Shown: in pieces, positions 34,282 to 46,075 of the stretch
Layout: each line of letters starts with the position of its first letter
Numbering within the stretch: the first letter of the stretch is position 1
Source of the DNA: Stenogyne calaminthoides
Taxonomy: Eukaryota; Streptophyta; Magnoliopsida; Lamiales; Lamiaceae
Assembly: GCA_037126765.1 (NCBI GenBank)
Contig: JBBCBC010000001.1
Span: 35,572,804 to 35,636,803, forward strand
Length of the DNA stretch: 64,000 bases
Direction: 5' to 3'
Position numbers and translations under genes: made by a program
Notes under the pieces: generated by a model
What the model was told of the DNA's origin: nothing
Seen by the model: only the letters and a program-made list of their open reading frames with translations
Databases searched by the model: none

Positions 34282-36012
34282 TGTAGGTCCCGAACGGGTT
34301 TTGTGAGGGCAGAAGTCTAGAGGGGAGGGGTGAATAGACTTCTGAAAAAAATTTCGTGCAAGATCAGGTGTGATGGTAGGTTGCCTGATCAGAGTGCGAG
34401 TGAATCAGTTTGGACTGATATCCAACTTACTGATCGCCTATTGGCAGATCAGTTCGGTGTCTATCAGTTTAACTGATGTGCGGAAGCTAGTTTATACCCG
34501 TGTGAAAAACCAGTTTTATCAATCAGATTCTTAAGTTGTTTTCAATCAGCTGACTAAATTGTCAAGCTGATCAGATCAGTTGCTTGGTACAGACTGATAT
34601 TAACTCAGACTATGTATGCAGTTTTATGTCTGGTTGTGTGCAATAGTGTAAAGCAGTAGAGAACAAGTAAATACACAAACGATTTTTATAGTGGTTCGGA
34701 CAACCAGTCCTACGTCCGCTCTTCCCTATCACAAGGGGCACCAACTTAACCAACTGGACTTAGTTTATTTTGTTAGTCCAACACATTACAACCAACGGAT
34801 GTTTCAAGAGTTCTCACTCAACCGATTCCAAAAATCAGAACTAGAAACCCTAGTCTGAAATCTTGCTAAACAAACTTAACCTAACTTTTGGGTTTGGGTA
34901 AAGATTTGTTGTTGTTCCAACTAGAAATCTATCCTAGTGTTTATGCAGCCTAAAGCTAGAGGATGAGATTTCTATGCTAAGAACAATGGGATGAACACTT
35001 AGAAATATTCTTCAAATTTGTGTTCTTCGTGTGGAAATTTTGCTATAGTTTGAGCTTCTTGATAATTTTTGTGTCCTCACTATGAAGAGCAATCCCATAT
35101 TTATAGACCTCGAAATCAAAGAGCCGTTGGAGAGCAATTTGAATTTCAGGCTATTTTTGGTAGGTTGCAGGATTGATGTGACGTGCTTCAGGAACGGCAT
35201 GGCCGAAAGCGTGAATAGTTGTCCTTTATAGCCGTTTGACTATGCAGCGCCGAATCCCGCAGTGTCAGCTCCGTATGTACGTGTTTCGTTCTCATTGGCT
35301 AACAAGTACACTTTTAAGTGTTTGTTCTACCAACTAAAGTTGACATTCTTCTTGTTCAGATCAACAACGTATGACTGATGTAATATCAGTTGACACCTGG
35401 TGTGAGCTGACCTGATCAGATAAAACTGATCAGTCTACCTGATAGAGTCTTCTGGTGCAAGTTGTCTTAGCTCAACTAGCAGACTCGGCAGATGTAGGTC
35501 TTCTGGTCTTGATCTTCTTGTAGTCATCTGATCTTCAGGTCTTATGAATTTGAGCTTCATGTCTTCACCTGATCATCTGACTATCTGATCGTCTGATCTT
35601 CTGACCTTGTCTTGTCTTCTGACTCGTCTGGTCTTCTGACTTTGGTTTATCTTCTGACTTGTCTGGTCTTCTGACTTATACTTGTCTTCTGATCTTTTGA
35701 CCTTGTCTTGTCTTCTGACTCGTCTGGTCTTCTAACTTTGGTTTGTCTTCTGACTCGTCTGGTCTTCTGACTTTGGTTTGTCTTTTGACTCGTTTGGTCT
35801 TCTGACTTATACTTGTCTTCTGATCTTCTGACCTGACCTATACATATTGAGTTCCCCCTCAATATGTGACCTATCTTATACATCAGTTGTCTATACATTT
35901 CAGCTTGTCATCTTATACTGATTCTAAATCATCAGTCAGCTAACAGATCTGACTGGTCCTATTACAACCTGTTTTGGAACTTCCATCAAAACTTAATACA
36001 AATTTCCCAACA
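34282..36012 (-). repeat. Sire-2 5' LTR
   Basis: On the minus strand it runs from TGTTGGGAAATTTGTATT (36012) to GGGACCTACA (34282). It has a TATA box (tataaatat, 35105-35097 on the minus strand). A tandem array of about 35-bp units built on GTCTTCTGACT lies at 35570-35835. It belongs to the same family as the solo LTR at 37074-38619, which starts and ends alike. The 3' LTR is outside the window. Confidence 0.9.
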
Positions 36013-36866
36013 GATCAGAATATCTAAAGATCAGAAGACATCGGCACTATAAAAGCAAGAAGACCTATTCTATCAAGATATCAGAAGACTCGATAAAGTT
36101 GAAGCTAAGACAACTATATCAGAAGACTCAAGGTAGACTGATCAGTAAGATACTGATCAGTAAGTCAAGCTAAGTCAGAAACGTGATAAGTTTACTCACG
36201 TATCCAAAACATACAAAGGAAATCAAACAAGAAGAATGTCAACATTGCTGGCTTTACAGGGCGCCAAATAAGTGTACTTGCTAGCCACTAAGAACTCGAC
36301 ACGTATGTACGGAAACTGACAATGAAGGATATGGCGTATCAAGGCAAACTGACTATAAAGGACAAATATACACGAAGATGGCATGGCCTGCGTGACCACT
36401 TCAAATCACGCCTGCAAGCTACCAAAAATAGCTTGAGATTCAAATTTCTCTCCAACGGCTCTTTGATTTCAAGGTCTATAAATATGAGATCATAACTTCA
36501 GAGTAAGGTTACGGAAATTATACACAAGCTCAAGCTACAAGCAATTTCTATAAGAACACCAAGAACTCAAGAAATATTCTAAGTGTTCATCACATAGGTT
36601 CTTAGCAAGAAGTCTCATCCTTTAGATTTAGGCTACTCAAATACTAGGATAGATTTCTAGTTGTGAACCATACAAATCTTTACCCAAACCGAGTGTTAGG
36701 TTAAGTTTGTGAGCAGGGTTTCTAGTCTTGATTTCTGGGATAAGTTGTGTGAGAACTCCATAAACATCTGATTGTAAGGTGTTTGGACTAACACGTTAAA
36801 TTAAGTCTAGTTTGGTAAGTAAGTGTCCCTGGACTCCGAACCACTATAAATCTTGTGTTGTTTTTT
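36013..36866 (+). repeat. Sire-5 LTR, left fragment
   Basis: This is related to but diverged from the LTR at 37074-38619: both share GACACGTATGTACGGA, tctccaacggct, ggtctataaatatg (36472-36487 here) and gaaccactataaa. Its start is missing because Sire-2 abuts it at 36012. It breaks off at ttgtgttgttttt, where Gyp-1 inserts. Confidence 0.8.
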
Positions 36867-37073
36867 GTTCCACATTTTCTTAACGCATAAACTAACCGCA
36901 AGTGTACGGCGTCTAATTGTAAGTGATGAATGCAAGTGTCGATCCCACAATGAGAGGTTTAGTGTAAAAGTGATTTCGTTTAGTCAAATTCTATCTAGAA
37001 ATGATCAATTTAAAGAGTTGATTGATTAACTAAGATTACCTTTAATTCTTACTCAATTTGTCACAAGAAAGAG

Positions 37074-38619
37074 TGTTGGGAAATTTGTATTAAGTTTTGA
37101 TGGAAGTTCCAAAACAGATTGTAATAGGACCAGTCAGACCTGTTAGCTGACTGGTGATTTAGAATTAGGATAGGATGACCAGCTGAGTTGTATAGACAGC
37201 TGATGTATAAGATAGATCACATATTGAGGGGGAACTCAATATGTATAAGTCAGATCTGAAGACCAGATGAGGTCAGAAGATCAGAAGACCGGATGAGGTC
37301 AGAAGGTCAGAAGACAAGTCGAGTAAGAAGACAAGACAAGTCAGAAGACCAGACGAGGTCAGAAGATCAGACGAGCCAATTAGTCAGATGATCAGGTGAA
37401 GACATGAAGCTCAAGTTCAGAAGACCTGAAGATCAGATGACTACCAGAAGATCAAGACCAGAAGACTAGAAGACCTACATCAGTCGAGTCTGCTAAGTTG
37501 TGCTAAGACAACTTGCACCAGAAGACTCTATCAGGTAGACTGATCAGTTTTATCTGATCAGGTCAGCTCACTCCAGGTGTTAACTGAAGTTACACCAGGT
37601 CATACGTTGTCAATCAGAACAAGAAGAATGTCAATTTTAGTTGGTAGAACAAACACTGAAAAATGTACTTGTTAACCAATGAGAGCGAGACACGTATGTA
37701 CGGAGCTGACAATGCGGAATTTGGCGTTGCATAAGTCAAATGGCTAGAAATGACAAACATACATGCTTTCAGCCATGTCGTTCCTGAGCACGTCACATCA
37801 ACCCTGCAATTCTACCAAAAATAGCCTGAAATTCAAATTGCTCTCCAACGGCTATTTGATTTCGAGGTCTATAAATATGGGATCAATCTTCAGAGTGAAG
37901 ACACGGAAATTATCATCAAGCTCAAGCTATATCAAGATTTCCGCACGAAGAACACAAAATTCAAGTTTATTTTATAAGTGTTCATTCCATTGTTCTTAGC
38001 ATAGAAATCTCATCCTCTAGCTTTATGCTACATAAACACTAGGATAGATTTCCAGTTGGAACAACAACAAATCTTTACCCAAACCTAAAAGTTAGGTTAA
38101 GTTTGTTTTAGCAAGATTTCAGACTAGGGTTTCTAGTTCTGATTTCTGGGATCGGTTGAGTGAGAACTCTTAAAACATCTGTTGGTTGTAATGTGTTGGA
38201 CTTACACAATAAACTAAGTCCATTTGGTTAAGTTGGTGCCCCTTGTGATAGGAAAGAGTGGACGTAGGACTGGTTGTCCGAACCACTATAAAAATCTTGT
38301 GTATTTACTTGTCCGAACAACTAATCTGATCAACTTGACACTTTAGTCATCTGATTGAAAACAGACTGCAGAATCTGATTCTCTAAAACTGGTTTTTCAC
38401 ACGGGTTAAAACTAGCTTCCCCACATCAGTTAAACTGATAGATACCGAACTGATCAGCCATCAGGCTATCAGTAAGTTGGATATCAGTCCAAACTGATTC
38501 ACTCGCACTCTGATCAGGCAACCTGCCATCAAACCTGATCTTGCACGAAAAATTTTCAGAAGTCTATTCACCCCTCCTCTCTAGACTTCTGCCCTCACGA
38601 TACCCGTTTGAGACCTACA
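37074..38619 (+). mobile_element. Solo SIRE LTR (Sire-4) inside the Gyp-1 LTR
   Basis: It runs from TGTTGGGAAATTTGTATT to GAGACCTACA, 1546 bp, flanked by a perfect target duplication AAGAG (37069-37073 and 38620-38624). The other Gyp-1 LTR reads straight through this point (aagaaagagctagct). It belongs to the Sire-2 LTR family, with a TATA box at 37867-37884. A solo LTR arises when the two LTRs of an element recombine and remove its interior. Confidence 0.95.
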
Positions 38620-39030
38620 AAGAGCTAGCTAAAAGCAACATAAAAACTCAAAGATCACCAACAACGTTTTCATGCAAATTTAAATCACACAAGATTACAA
38701 TCAATAGAGAAAAGAGATACCAAGGCATTTGAATACATAAATATCCATTTATGCCTATAGTCCTATCCAATTGAAATTGTAGTCTTTTCCTATAGGGTTG
38801 ATCACTAAATAATGAATTAGAATTATCTTTCGATCAATTCAATCCAAAGGAAATACTACACAAGCATGTATTTCTACCTAGCTAATGTAATACAACCCAC
38901 TAAGCACCTAGGATCATCTAATATCCTCCCAATAATTAATCATTTTTCAAGCTCATAAAATATTGGGTAATGTGTTTAATGATCTATTAATGAAATAAAT
39001 CTCTCAATCTTACTCCAATCAACAACAAAT

Positions 39031-39065
39031 AAAGCATGTTGTTATGTACATTAACAACATGCTTT
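39031..39065. repeat. Perfect hairpin in the Gyp-1 left LTR
   Basis: Stems of 14 bp (AAAGCATGTTGTTA and its complement) surround a 7-base loop. The right LTR lacks this block at the corresponding point near 48278. Confidence 0.85.
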
Positions 39066-39628
39066 CAATGAAATTTAAATACATCAATAGGAAAAAGCAC
39101 ACAAATACCAATCAAATAGAAGAATAATGCATAAACTTCAATTTAAGTACTCAAAGCCCTAGAACCAAAATGATTCTAGCCAAAAATCTCCATAATCTTA
39201 CCAATTACAAGCTCAAATGACAAAAGCATAAGCAAAGAGAAAGGGATAGAAAACTTAGACTAAAGTAGAAGGTAGGAACCCAAATCCAAAGCTAATCCAA
39301 GGACAAGAGATCCAAAAATTAAGAAAATAAAAAAAAAAATGGTGAAGAACACTTTTGCTATGTGTGAGTGTGTGTGTTTTTGCGACTGCGACTGTTGTCA
39401 AAAAAATTCCTATGCCCTAGAATAAAATATGCCCCCTGCTTGTTACTGTTACTCCCGAGACCACTGACCCAATCAAAATAAAATAGCAACTTTGCTTGTC
39501 CGCGTTGATAAAATGCTCAAAAGTTTTAGCACTTTTTCTGCGCGTGGCTCATGTATCAAATAGCAGCTGCTTCCTTCACCATGCCTTTTCCTTGTGCGTG
39601 GAACCAAGGCAAATAAGTGGGCCCATCC

Positions 39629-39871
39629 TTAGTTGATCATTGCTGCAAGTGGGCGCTCATGTGCACTAAAAATGGGCTGAATAAATTTCTGAACATGCGC
39701 CTTTGTTTTGGTTGAAATGGGCCTTTTTCTTGATTTTTTGAACTGGGCCGAGGGCATGATTTGCTGCTGCGCACCGATCTTGTTTCGCTCATAACTTGAG
39801 CTACCGGACTCCGATTGATTCGATTCTTTTTCCGCTGCGAGCCTCTTTTCAAGGAGCTTCACATGGTTCAA
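39629..39871 (-). CDS. 80-codon ORF inside the Gyp-1 3' LTR
   Basis: It starts MNHVKLLEKRLAAEKES and ends RPLAAMIN, rich in Ser, Lys and Gln with a helical start. The other LTR has the same ORF (49085-48843), with only about four amino-acid changes and no stop. Function unknown; it could be a leader ORF or could survive only because the insertion is recent. Confidence 0.3.
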   Translation of the reverse strand: MNHVKLLEKRLAAEKESNQSESGSSSYERNKIGAQQQIMPSAQFKKSRKRPISTKTKAHVQKFIQPIFSAHERPLAAMIN

Positions 39872-40145
39872 CCTTCTTCTCCAAAATCTTTCTTAATCAG
39901 ATCAGTTTTGCATCACTTCTTGCTCGTTTTCCTCCTCTTCTCGATTATTCTTCTCTTGTTTGACTTCACTGAAAATTAGGTTCGTGAATTGCTCCAAAAA
40001 TATGCACTTTTCCTATAAAATAAACAAAACATGACCTATCTCCAAATCAAGTGCAATGAGTCAAATTTAGGCAATAAAATCATGTAATTAAATCAAAATC
40101 AAGCCTAAAATGCACATTAAAATCAAGCAATTATCACCCGAATCA

Positions 40146-41876
40146 AACCCCCCCAAACTTAAGATGTTGCTTGTCCCCAAGCAATTAAAAAGAATCAAAT
40201 GAGGTGGGATGATTGCAATGACTCTATTTCCCAAGATTATGCACAAGAATTGACTCCAAAATTCATCAAATGCAAACCAAATCCATTAGTCAAAGATGTT
40301 CAAGAGCAAGAAACAAGTTCAAGTGAATTGCACAATGCTCAAGTGCTCAAGTTAAGCATCCTCACGGGTAAGTGTTTCACTCCACACTCAAAATATCAAG
40401 TAGGTATGATAACTCTCATCAATCAAATCACATAACAATAATCACCATAAGCTTGCAAGGAATCTCCTCTCTCCATCACTCTATATGTTTCAATAATGAG
40501 ATCATTAGGACTTCAATTTGGACGTAACGTTGGCTCTTTGGACAAGGTGGGATGAATTTTGGAAAAAGTGACTCAACTAGTGGAAGGAAATGATTGATTG
40601 TTTCAACTTTTTTCTTTTCATCTAAAACATTCACTTGAGTCAAGTCATTCAATTAAGCACATTGACACATCTTTTCTTGTCCCTCTCTTTTTTTTTTTTT
40701 TTTTAAAAACCCCTTTTTTCTTAAGCTTTTATTTCTTTTCTTTTTTTTTTAACTTCTTTTCTTGCCTCAAAAAGCCCCTCACTTCTTTTCTTTTCTTTTT
40801 TTTTTAGGCCCTCTTTTTTTTTCTTTTCTTTTCTTGCCTTCTTTCCTAGACATTTTTCACAATTGTCTCCATTTTTTTTTTTAAATCTCATCTCTTCTTT
40901 TCACACTTTTGCACAAAAATTCACTAATCCTCAAATTGCACTCATATTCAACCACTTTATTCATTTTCCTTCCACTAGGCATAGGGATTTTTAGCTTTTT
41001 AAAGTCAAGTGGCTAAACATTGTAGGTTGCCAAGAAACATGGACAATAGGCTCAACATGGCTAACTATGGATAATTCACTTGGGTTTTTGGAAAAATTTG
41101 GCTAAGTGACTTCTTTTCAAACAAAGATGACCTAAATCACCTCCCATTATTTCAACATCAATGTGATCTCAAGCAAGACTCAAAGCAAGTTCTAGGACTA
41201 AGTATGATGATTGATCCCCTCTCAAAGAATTTGAACCGGAAGTTGTTCGGTTCTTTAAGCACAAATCTCACTAGTTTTCAAATTAACTTGAGACACTCTC
41301 CCAAAGGCTTTTCAACTCAAACAAATTAGCAAGTCCAAACATCCAAGACACATAGACAAAGAAAGCAATCAACAAGCATTGAAGATCAACTTTCATACAA
41401 TCATCCAAGAAAATAGAATATCATCCAATACATCAATCCACAATCAATTGCCCATAAGAATCTAGCAATGAAAACCACACCACACAACTTAATCACCACA
41501 AGTACCAAGCATAGGTGCAAAAATGTGAGTCCCAACTAGAATGGTGCGCCGGTGCAATTGGAGCAAAACTAGCAAATATTTTTGCATATTCTAAAAAAAA
41601 AACCCCCCAAACTTAGAATTTTACTATGAGTTAAATTCTAAGTTTGGGGTACAAAAGAGCTACCTCCCTCCTTGCACATCCTAAGCATCTTCGTCGGAAT
41701 CATCATTGCACTTTCTTTCTTTTCTCCCCTTGGTAATCCTTCTTTATTTGCTCAAGTCCTCAAAAAGTTTCACCTAGAAAAAGATCAACTACAAAAAGTC
41801 TAAGCAAAAAGCTTTGGTTGCCTCCCAAGAAGCACTATTTTTAACGTCCTATGCCGGACGAATTTCCCTTATCTTT
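40146..41876 (-). other. Gyp-1 non-coding 3' region with polypurine tract
   Basis: No ORF of note in 1.7 kb, where Athila elements often have an env-like gene. On the minus strand the polypurine tract AAGTTTGGGGGGGTT lies at 40160-40146, directly before the LTR. Long T-rich and TTTTC tracts fill 40680-40880. A perfect 17-bp inverted repeat built on CCCCAAACTTAGAATTT lies at about 41604-41652. Confidence 0.8.
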
Positions 41877-42533
41877 CTAGGCCTCATCCAACAAAAGTAA
41901 TTCAACCACTTGAGACTCATCATTTCCGTAATAATGCTTCACTCTTTGACCATTCACCACAAAAGTATCTCCCTCGTTTGTAAGAAGTTCAACATTCCCC
42001 ATGGGTGTGACATTCTTGATAACATATGGTCCCGACCACTTTGTTTTCAACTTACCCGGAAAGAGTCTAAGCCTTGTGTTATAGAGTAGAACTTTCTCCC
42101 CAATATGAAATTCTCTTCTCTCAATCATCTTATCATGAAAACGTTTTGTCCTCTCCTTGTAAAGTTTGGAATTCTCAAATGCTTCACTTCTAAACTCATC
42201 GAGCTCATTAAGCATCATCTTCCTTTTTTCTCCGGAAGCCTTGAAATCGAGATTCAACTCCTTGATGGCCCAATAGGCTTGACACTCCACTTCTACCAGT
42301 AAATGACAAGATTTGCCATACACAAGTTGGTAAGGGCTCGTGCCCAAAGGTGTCTTATAGGCGGTTCGATATGCCCAAAGGGCATCATCCAATTTGGTTG
42401 CCCAATTTTTTATACGAACTCCCACCACCTTTTCTAGAATTTGCTTCACTTCTCGATTTGCAAGCTCGGTTTGGCCATTAGCTTGAGGATGGTAGGGTGT
42501 GGTGATCGTATGCTTGACTCCATATTTGACCAA
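41877..42533 (-). pseudogene. Gyp-1 integrase, C-terminal part
   Basis: It opens with VKYGVKHTITTPYHPQANGQ and contains the third catalytic residue (Glu in QTELANREVK). The usual gypsy continuation follows (WAYRTAYKTPLGTSPYQLVYG), then a chromatin-binding-type C-terminus (FPGKLKTKWSGPYVIKNV), ending LLLDEA at 41877. It is separated from the upstream part by stops and a shift in 42534-42706, where the second catalytic Asp (usually in an SDGG motif) should be; that motif is not readable in frame. Confidence 0.88.
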
Positions 42534-42705
42534 GAGTTGGTCTAGTCATCGATTGCAAAAATGTGAGCCACTACCAAGGCTTTAGGAGTGCAAATCTTGA
42601 GAAGAAGTTTTTCCTTAGAAACTTCAAAACCACCTTTGCATCATTTGTGGTTGTGGGAATGGCTTCAATCCATCTTGAGACGTAATCAATGGCCAAAAGG
42701 ATATA

Positions 42706-44823
42706 TCAATACCCTTGGGAACTTGGGAAAGGTCCCATGAAGTCCATCCCCCATACATCAAAAAGTTCCACTTCGATCACATTCCTCAAAGGCATCTCAT
42801 GTCTTTTAGAAATATTTCCCATCCTTTGGCACTTGTCACATTTCTTGACATAGACTTGACAATCTCGAAAAATTGAAGGCCAATAAAAACCACTTTGGAG
42901 TACTTTGAAAGCCGTTCGATTTGCACCAAAATGTCCTCCATATGGAGAGGAGTGACACTCTTCCATTACCTTCTCCCATTTTTCTTCCGGTAAGCATCTT
43001 CTCATGGACATATCCAAACATCTCCGAAAAAGATATGGGTCCTCCCACACATAGAACCTAACATCATGATAGAATTTCTTCTTTTGGTGAAAAGTGAGGC
43101 TTGGTGGAGGTGTCCCGGTGTCTAAATAGTTCACAAAATCGGCATACCATGGGCACTTATCCTTAAGTGCAAGAATTTGCTCATCGGGGAAACTCTCCTT
43201 GATTGGTACTTGGACATCTTTCTCTTCAATGTTCTCAAGTCTTGAGAGATGGTCAGCAACCGCATTCTCACAACCTTTTCGATCTCGGATTTCCACATCA
43301 AACTCTTGTAGCAACAACACCCATCGAATGAGACGGGGCTTAGCTTCTTTCTTTTCGAACAAATACTTAATAGCCGCATGATCAGTGAAGACTATGGTCT
43401 TGGCTCCTATCAAGTATGCTCGAAATTTATCAAAGCTATACACCACTGCCAACATTTCTTTCTCGGTTGTGGTGTAATTTCTTTGAGTCGCATTCAACGT
43501 CTTACTCGCATGATAGATCACTCGGAAGATCTTTTCCTTCTTTTGACCCAATGCTACCCTAACCGCTTGATCACTTGCATCACACATCACTTCAAATGGT
43601 TGTCTCCAATCCGATTTCATGAGGATGGGAGCTTTTATCAATGCCCCTTTCAGTATCTCAAAAGCCTTCACACATTCATTGTTGAAGTTGTACTCCGCAT
43701 CCTTTTCCAACAAATCACATAAGGGTCTTGCTCTTTTCGAGAAGTCCTTGATAAACCTCCTATAGAATCCCGCATGTCCAAAGAAGCTTCTTACTCCCTT
43801 TTCATTCGATGGAGGGGGTAACCTTTCTATTGCAACAATCTTTGCTCTATCAACCTCAAGCCCCTTTGATGAAACCTTATGACCGAGCACAATTCCCTCT
43901 CGTACCATGAAGTGACACTTCTCCCAATTTAGCATCAAGTTAGTATCGATATATCTCTGTAAAACACAAGAAAGGTTATACAGACAATTATCAAAAGAAG
44001 TTCCAAACACGAAAAAATCATCCATAAAGACTTCCATGATGTTTTCAATCATTCCATGAAAAATCGCCATCATACACCTTTGAAAGGTGGCGGGTGCATT
44101 ACACAATTCAAATGGCATTCGCCTAAAGGCGAATGTGCCATAGGGACATGTGAATGTGGTCTTCTCTTGGTCTTCGGGATCAATCAAGATTTGATTATTT
44201 CCCGAATAACCATCGAGGAAACAATAAAACTCAAACCCCGCCAACCTATCAAGCATTTGATCAATGAAGGGAAGGGGAAAGTGATATTTTCTAGTAGCAA
44301 GGTTCAACATGCGATAATCAATGCAAACTCTCCATCCAACTATAGTCCTAGTGGCAAGAACCTCTAAGCTATCAGTGGTGACAATGGTCATACCCCCCTT
44401 TTTAGGCACGACTTGTGTTGGACTCACCCACTCACTATCACTTATGGGGAAAATCATGTTGTTATCTAACCATTTTAACACTTCTTTCCTCACAACCTCT
44501 TGCATTATGGGATTTAACCTTCTTTGACCTTGTACCCTAGGCTTAACCGACTCATCTAAACGAATTTTATGCATGCAAATAGATGGTGGTATGCCTTTCA
44601 AATCAGAAATATCCCAACCGATAGCAGACTTATGCTCCCTAAGAACTCTAAGTAACTTTTCCAACTCACCATCATTCAAAAATGAAGAAACAATAACGGG
44701 AAAGAGGTCACCTTGTTCGAGGAAAGCATATTTTAAATGATCCGGAAGCGGTTTCAAATCTAATTTCTTCCCTTTTTCGTTAGCCTTTGACTCCTTGGGA
44801 TTCTTCTCCTTTGAGCCTTCCAC
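42706..44823 (-). pseudogene. Gyp-1 reverse transcriptase, RNase H and integrase N-terminus
   Basis: The frame is open for 705 codons; its first codon is GTG, so it is part of a polyprotein and not a new start. Reverse transcriptase: FLDGYSG at residues 202-208 and catalytic FMDD at 266-269. RNase H: FEVMCDASDQAV, TTTEKEMLAVVY and FTDHAAIKYL. The integrase zinc domain (HSSPYGGHFGAN, then CDKCQRMG) and the first core Asp (WGMDFMGPF) follow. It ends at TAA 42706-42708. All catalytic residues visible in this part are intact. Confidence 0.92.
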
Positions 44824-44878
44824 CGAGAAGCATGAAGGTCAAGCATCAAGATTATCAAGGGAAAATCTTGAATGTTCT

Positions 44879-46057
44879 TCAAGATGAACCCCCCCCAAAC
44901 TTAGCTTCCTTGTGTATCTCCATGTACTTCTCATCTTTCTTCATTGGTAATTCTTGTGGGACTTCAAGAGATCGAATATAGTCAAACAAATCCACGTTGT
45001 CAAGCACATCAAAATTAAGTTCAAAAGGAAGAGTAGAAGGTGAAGAGAGAGAGTTTCTTAAGAAAAAATCGAGTGAATCCCCTGGATATCTCCTCTCTCT
45101 TTGTTCATCCACACAAGCTTGGACGTGATCAATCAAGTGACACTCATGTCTTTCATCCTCACTACCATGGAACTTGATGGCTTTGTAGATATTGAACATC
45201 ACATGCTCATCATTAATATTCAAGGCAAGTTCTCCTTTCTTCACATCAATCATTGCCCCTCCGGTGGCTAAGAATGACCTCCCCACAATTAATGGAATAG
45301 CCTTGTCCTCTATCATGTCAAGTACGACAAAATCTACCTGGAAGATAAATTTATCGACCTTGACAAGGACATCTTCAATTATGCCTCGTGGATATGCCAT
45401 AGATCGATCCGCCAATTGGAGGTTGATGGTAGTGGGCTTCAACTCTCCTAGCCCAAGAGTCTTGAAGATCGAGAGGAGCATGAGATTAATGCTTTCCCCT
45501 AAATCACATAGAGCTCTATAACTTTCTCCATTTCCAATCTTGCATGGGAGTGTAAATGATCCGGGATCTTTCAACTTTTGAGGAAGTTTGGATTGGAGTA
45601 TGGCACTACACTCTTCCGTCAAATTGATGGTTTCATAAGCACCCATCTTTCTCTTGTTGGACATAATATCCTTCATAAACTTTGTGTAGTGGGGCATTTG
45701 CTCTAAGGCTTCGGCGAAAGGTATGTTGATGTGAATTTTCTTGAACACCTCCAAAAACCTTGCAAACTTTCCATCCAAATCTCTCTTCTTCAATCTTTGT
45801 GGGAAAGGAAGTGGGATAACTTGTTTACCCTTGTCTTGAGTAGACAAGGGTATGTCTTTCTCCATCTCGTTCTTCTCTCCACTTTCTTCTTCAACTTTCT
45901 CTTTTTTTACTATCTCTTGATCTTCCTCTCTTTGAAATTCCTCATTCTCAACTATCTCTGGCACTTTTTCTTTCTCTACTTCGATGGGCATCTTGGGGCC
46001 TTCGTAGCTTGTCCCACTTCTCAATTTGATAGCCTTACAATGTTCTTTGGGGTTCAA
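44879..46057 (-). pseudogene. Gyp-1 aspartic protease region
   Basis: It continues in the gag frame after one TAA (46078-46076). The protease has CDLGESINLM, where the family usually has DLGASI; Glu next to the active site may reduce activity. The typical flap region follows (LQLADRSMAYPRGIIEDVLV) and then IVGRSFLATGGAMIDV. The frame ends soon after a run of eight G on the minus strand (near 44895-44888), beyond which pol continues in another frame. The run is a likely site of an indel or of ribosomal slippage. Confidence 0.88.
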
Positions 46058-46075
46058 TTCCGTATTAGAAGAAAA

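Larger units (their letters stand above)
5277..36012 (-). mobile_element. SIRE-type Ty1/copia element Sire-2, truncated on the left and carrying two nested elements
   Basis: Read on the minus strand, this is a 5' LTR (36012 to 34282), primer-binding site, gag, pol (ending at 28224), and a long accessory gene downstream of pol (about 24225 to 5410). That layout is characteristic of the SIRE/Maximus branch of copia. Sire-3 (25706-28080) interrupts the spacer after pol, and Sire-1 (9233-23922) interrupts an intron of the accessory gene. The left part, including the 3' LTR, is cut off at 5277 by Cop-1. Removing nested DNA leaves roughly 13-14 kb of Sire-2 in the window. Its right end lies directly against a Sire-5 LTR fragment. 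Confidence 0.85.
36867..40145 (-). repeat. Gyp-1 3' LTR, interrupted by a solo SIRE LTR
   Basis: Outside the insertion at 37074-38619 it aligns with 47689-49359. A stretch of about 60 bp around 39010-39075, including a hairpin, is absent from the other LTR. It carries an 80-codon minus-strand ORF (39871-39629) that is also intact in the other LTR. Confidence 0.92.

Noticed and set aside
40598..40807. Phe/Leu-rich plus-strand ORF resembling a membrane protein
   Set aside because: It is produced by T-rich tracts in the Gyp-1 non-coding tail.
43131..43722. Several plus- and minus-strand ORFs of 60-114 codons inside Gyp-1 pol
   Set aside because: They overlap the long, conserved pol frame and show no family features.
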